DNA of 6,804 nt from JBARKJ01 sp049801375 (lineage in GTDB: Bacteria; Nitrospirota; JACRHJ01): contig JBARKJ010000131.1 of the NCBI GenBank assembly GCA_049801375.1, positions 1-6,804 of the forward strand, written 5' to 3'. Both the position numbers and the translations under genes were made by a program. Position 1 is the stretch's first letter, and each line of letters begins with the position of its first letter. The notes beneath the pieces were generated by a model. The model was not told the DNA's origin. It was given only the letters and a program-made list of their open reading frames with translations, and did no database searches. Positions 6,399 through 6,804 of this stretch are shown one piece after another.

Positions 6399-6419
6399 CC
6401 AAATGCTTATTTTCAGCAA
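6391..6419 (-). promoter_or_regulatory. Promoter of the DUF1328 gene
   Basis: On the minus strand TTGCTG (6419-6414, weak -35) is 17 bp from a perfect TATAAT (6396-6391). An overlapping alternative -10, TATAGT, lies at 6390-6385. The expected start near 6384 gives a leader of about 51 nt with the hairpin at 6350-6376 and a strong ribosome-binding site. Confidence 0.5.
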
Positions 6420-6464
6420 AGCGGCCAAAGCCGAAAGCTTCTCAATTATTCATGACTTAACTTG

Positions 6465-6473
6465 TGATATAAT
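6465..6473 (+). promoter_or_regulatory. Extended -10 promoter of the second DUF488 gene
   Basis: TGATATAAT is an exact extended -10 element. No standard -35 is seen at 16-18 bp. Transcription should start about 6480, leaving a leader of roughly 31 nt with the GGAGG site. It has the same promoter type as the first DUF488 gene (TGGTATAAT at 5583), which suggests similar expression control. Confidence 0.55.
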
Positions 6474-6511
6474 ATTAACTATGAATAAAGAGTTCTTTGC
6501 TGGAGGAAGCG

Positions 6512-6804
6512 ATGGAAATAAAGATAAAGAAGATGGAAGAAAACCTGGATGAAACGGACGGTTTCAGGATTTACGTCGAGAGGAACTGGCCGAAGAATAT
6601 AGAGCACGAAGAGGGGTGCATAGACCTCTGGCTGAAGGACGTAGCGCCGGGAGAGGGCGGCCAGGCGTGGTTTTCCGGGAAGCCTGAGAGATGGGGCGAG
6701 TTCGAGTGCGGATATTTTGCCGAACTGGACGAGAAGAGCGCACAACTACGCAAAATCCTTGAGAAAGCCGAGCAGGGGCCGGTTACGCTGCTATATGACA
6801 TGGG
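6512..6804 (+). CDS. Divergent DUF488 paralog (3' end outside the window)
   Basis: The frame runs from the ATG at 6512 to the window edge without a stop, giving 97 complete codons. GGAGG at 6502-6506 lies five bases upstream. It aligns without gaps to the first DUF488 protein at about 42 of 98 positions by hand, including DLWLKDVAP (38-46), WFS (53-55), PERW (58-61), ELD (71-73) and VTLL (91-94). Family signature positions differ: DRLWPRG is ERNWPKN here (23-29), the His of WFSHDP is Gly (56), and the YDPP region (9-12) is replaced by acidic residues. The fold is probably kept while any activity tied to those residues may be lost or changed. It has no signal peptide. Whether the C-terminal ELEFNNA-type region is present cannot be seen. 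Confidence 0.88.
   Translation, partial: MEIKIKKMEENLDETDGFRIYVERNWPKNIEHEEGCIDLWLKDVAPGEGGQAWFSGKPERWGEFECGYFAELDEKSAQLRKILEKAEQGPVTLLYDM

Noticed and set aside
6479..6745. 88-codon minus-strand frame at the right edge
   Set aside because: Antisense to the second DUF488 gene, whose protein aligns along its length with the first copy.

Overview
The window looks like chromosomal DNA of a Gram-negative, moderately GC-rich bacterium. It holds housekeeping genes (the end of argS, prmA, a class A penicillin-binding protein), then a secreted multi-domain beta-propeller protein, then a cluster of small conserved genes of unknown function. The motifs suggest a Nitrospirota or Desulfobacterota type of lineage, but this is a weak guess: no marker in the window fixes the taxon. 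No tRNA, rRNA, CRISPR array, transposase or integrase was seen.

Layout: (1) 1-431 (+) encodes the C-terminal anticodon-binding domain of arginyl-tRNA synthetase. (2) 496-1368 (+) is prmA, 64 bp downstream and probably in the same transcript; the gap holds a GC-rich palindrome. (3) 1325-3304 (-) is a short class A PBP, convergent with prmA and overlapping it by 44 bp. Its promoter-like sequence would start the mRNA at or next to the ATG, so the message may be leaderless. (4) 3441-5414 (-) encodes an exported protein with a six-bladed YWTD-type propeller, an InlB-like B-repeat, Ig-like modules and a PxKF-like C-terminal domain. It has its own promoter (TTGACA-17-TATTTT). (5) 5626-5997 (+) is a canonical DUF488/YeaO-family gene behind an extended -10 promoter. 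(6) 6165-6332 (-) is a 55-residue DUF1328/UPF0391 (YtjA-like) membrane protein. (7) 6512-6804 (+) is the 5' part of a second, divergent DUF488 gene cut by the window edge.

The first three genes are unrelated housekeeping functions: translation, ribosomal protein methylation and peptidoglycan synthesis. The most unusual part is the right end. Two DUF488 paralogs, about 43% identical by hand alignment, flank a small membrane protein gene. The second copy has lost residues of the family signature. The non-coding stretches between them hold a 14-bp palindromic promoter core, a 19-nt tandem repeat and competing hairpin arms. The biochemical function of DUF488 and DUF1328 is not known to me, so any joint role is inference from gene order. 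No gene-free stretch exceeds 300 bp; the longest are 5415-5625 (divergent promoters), 6333-6511 (promoters, leader hairpin) and 5998-6164 (repeats, hairpin).
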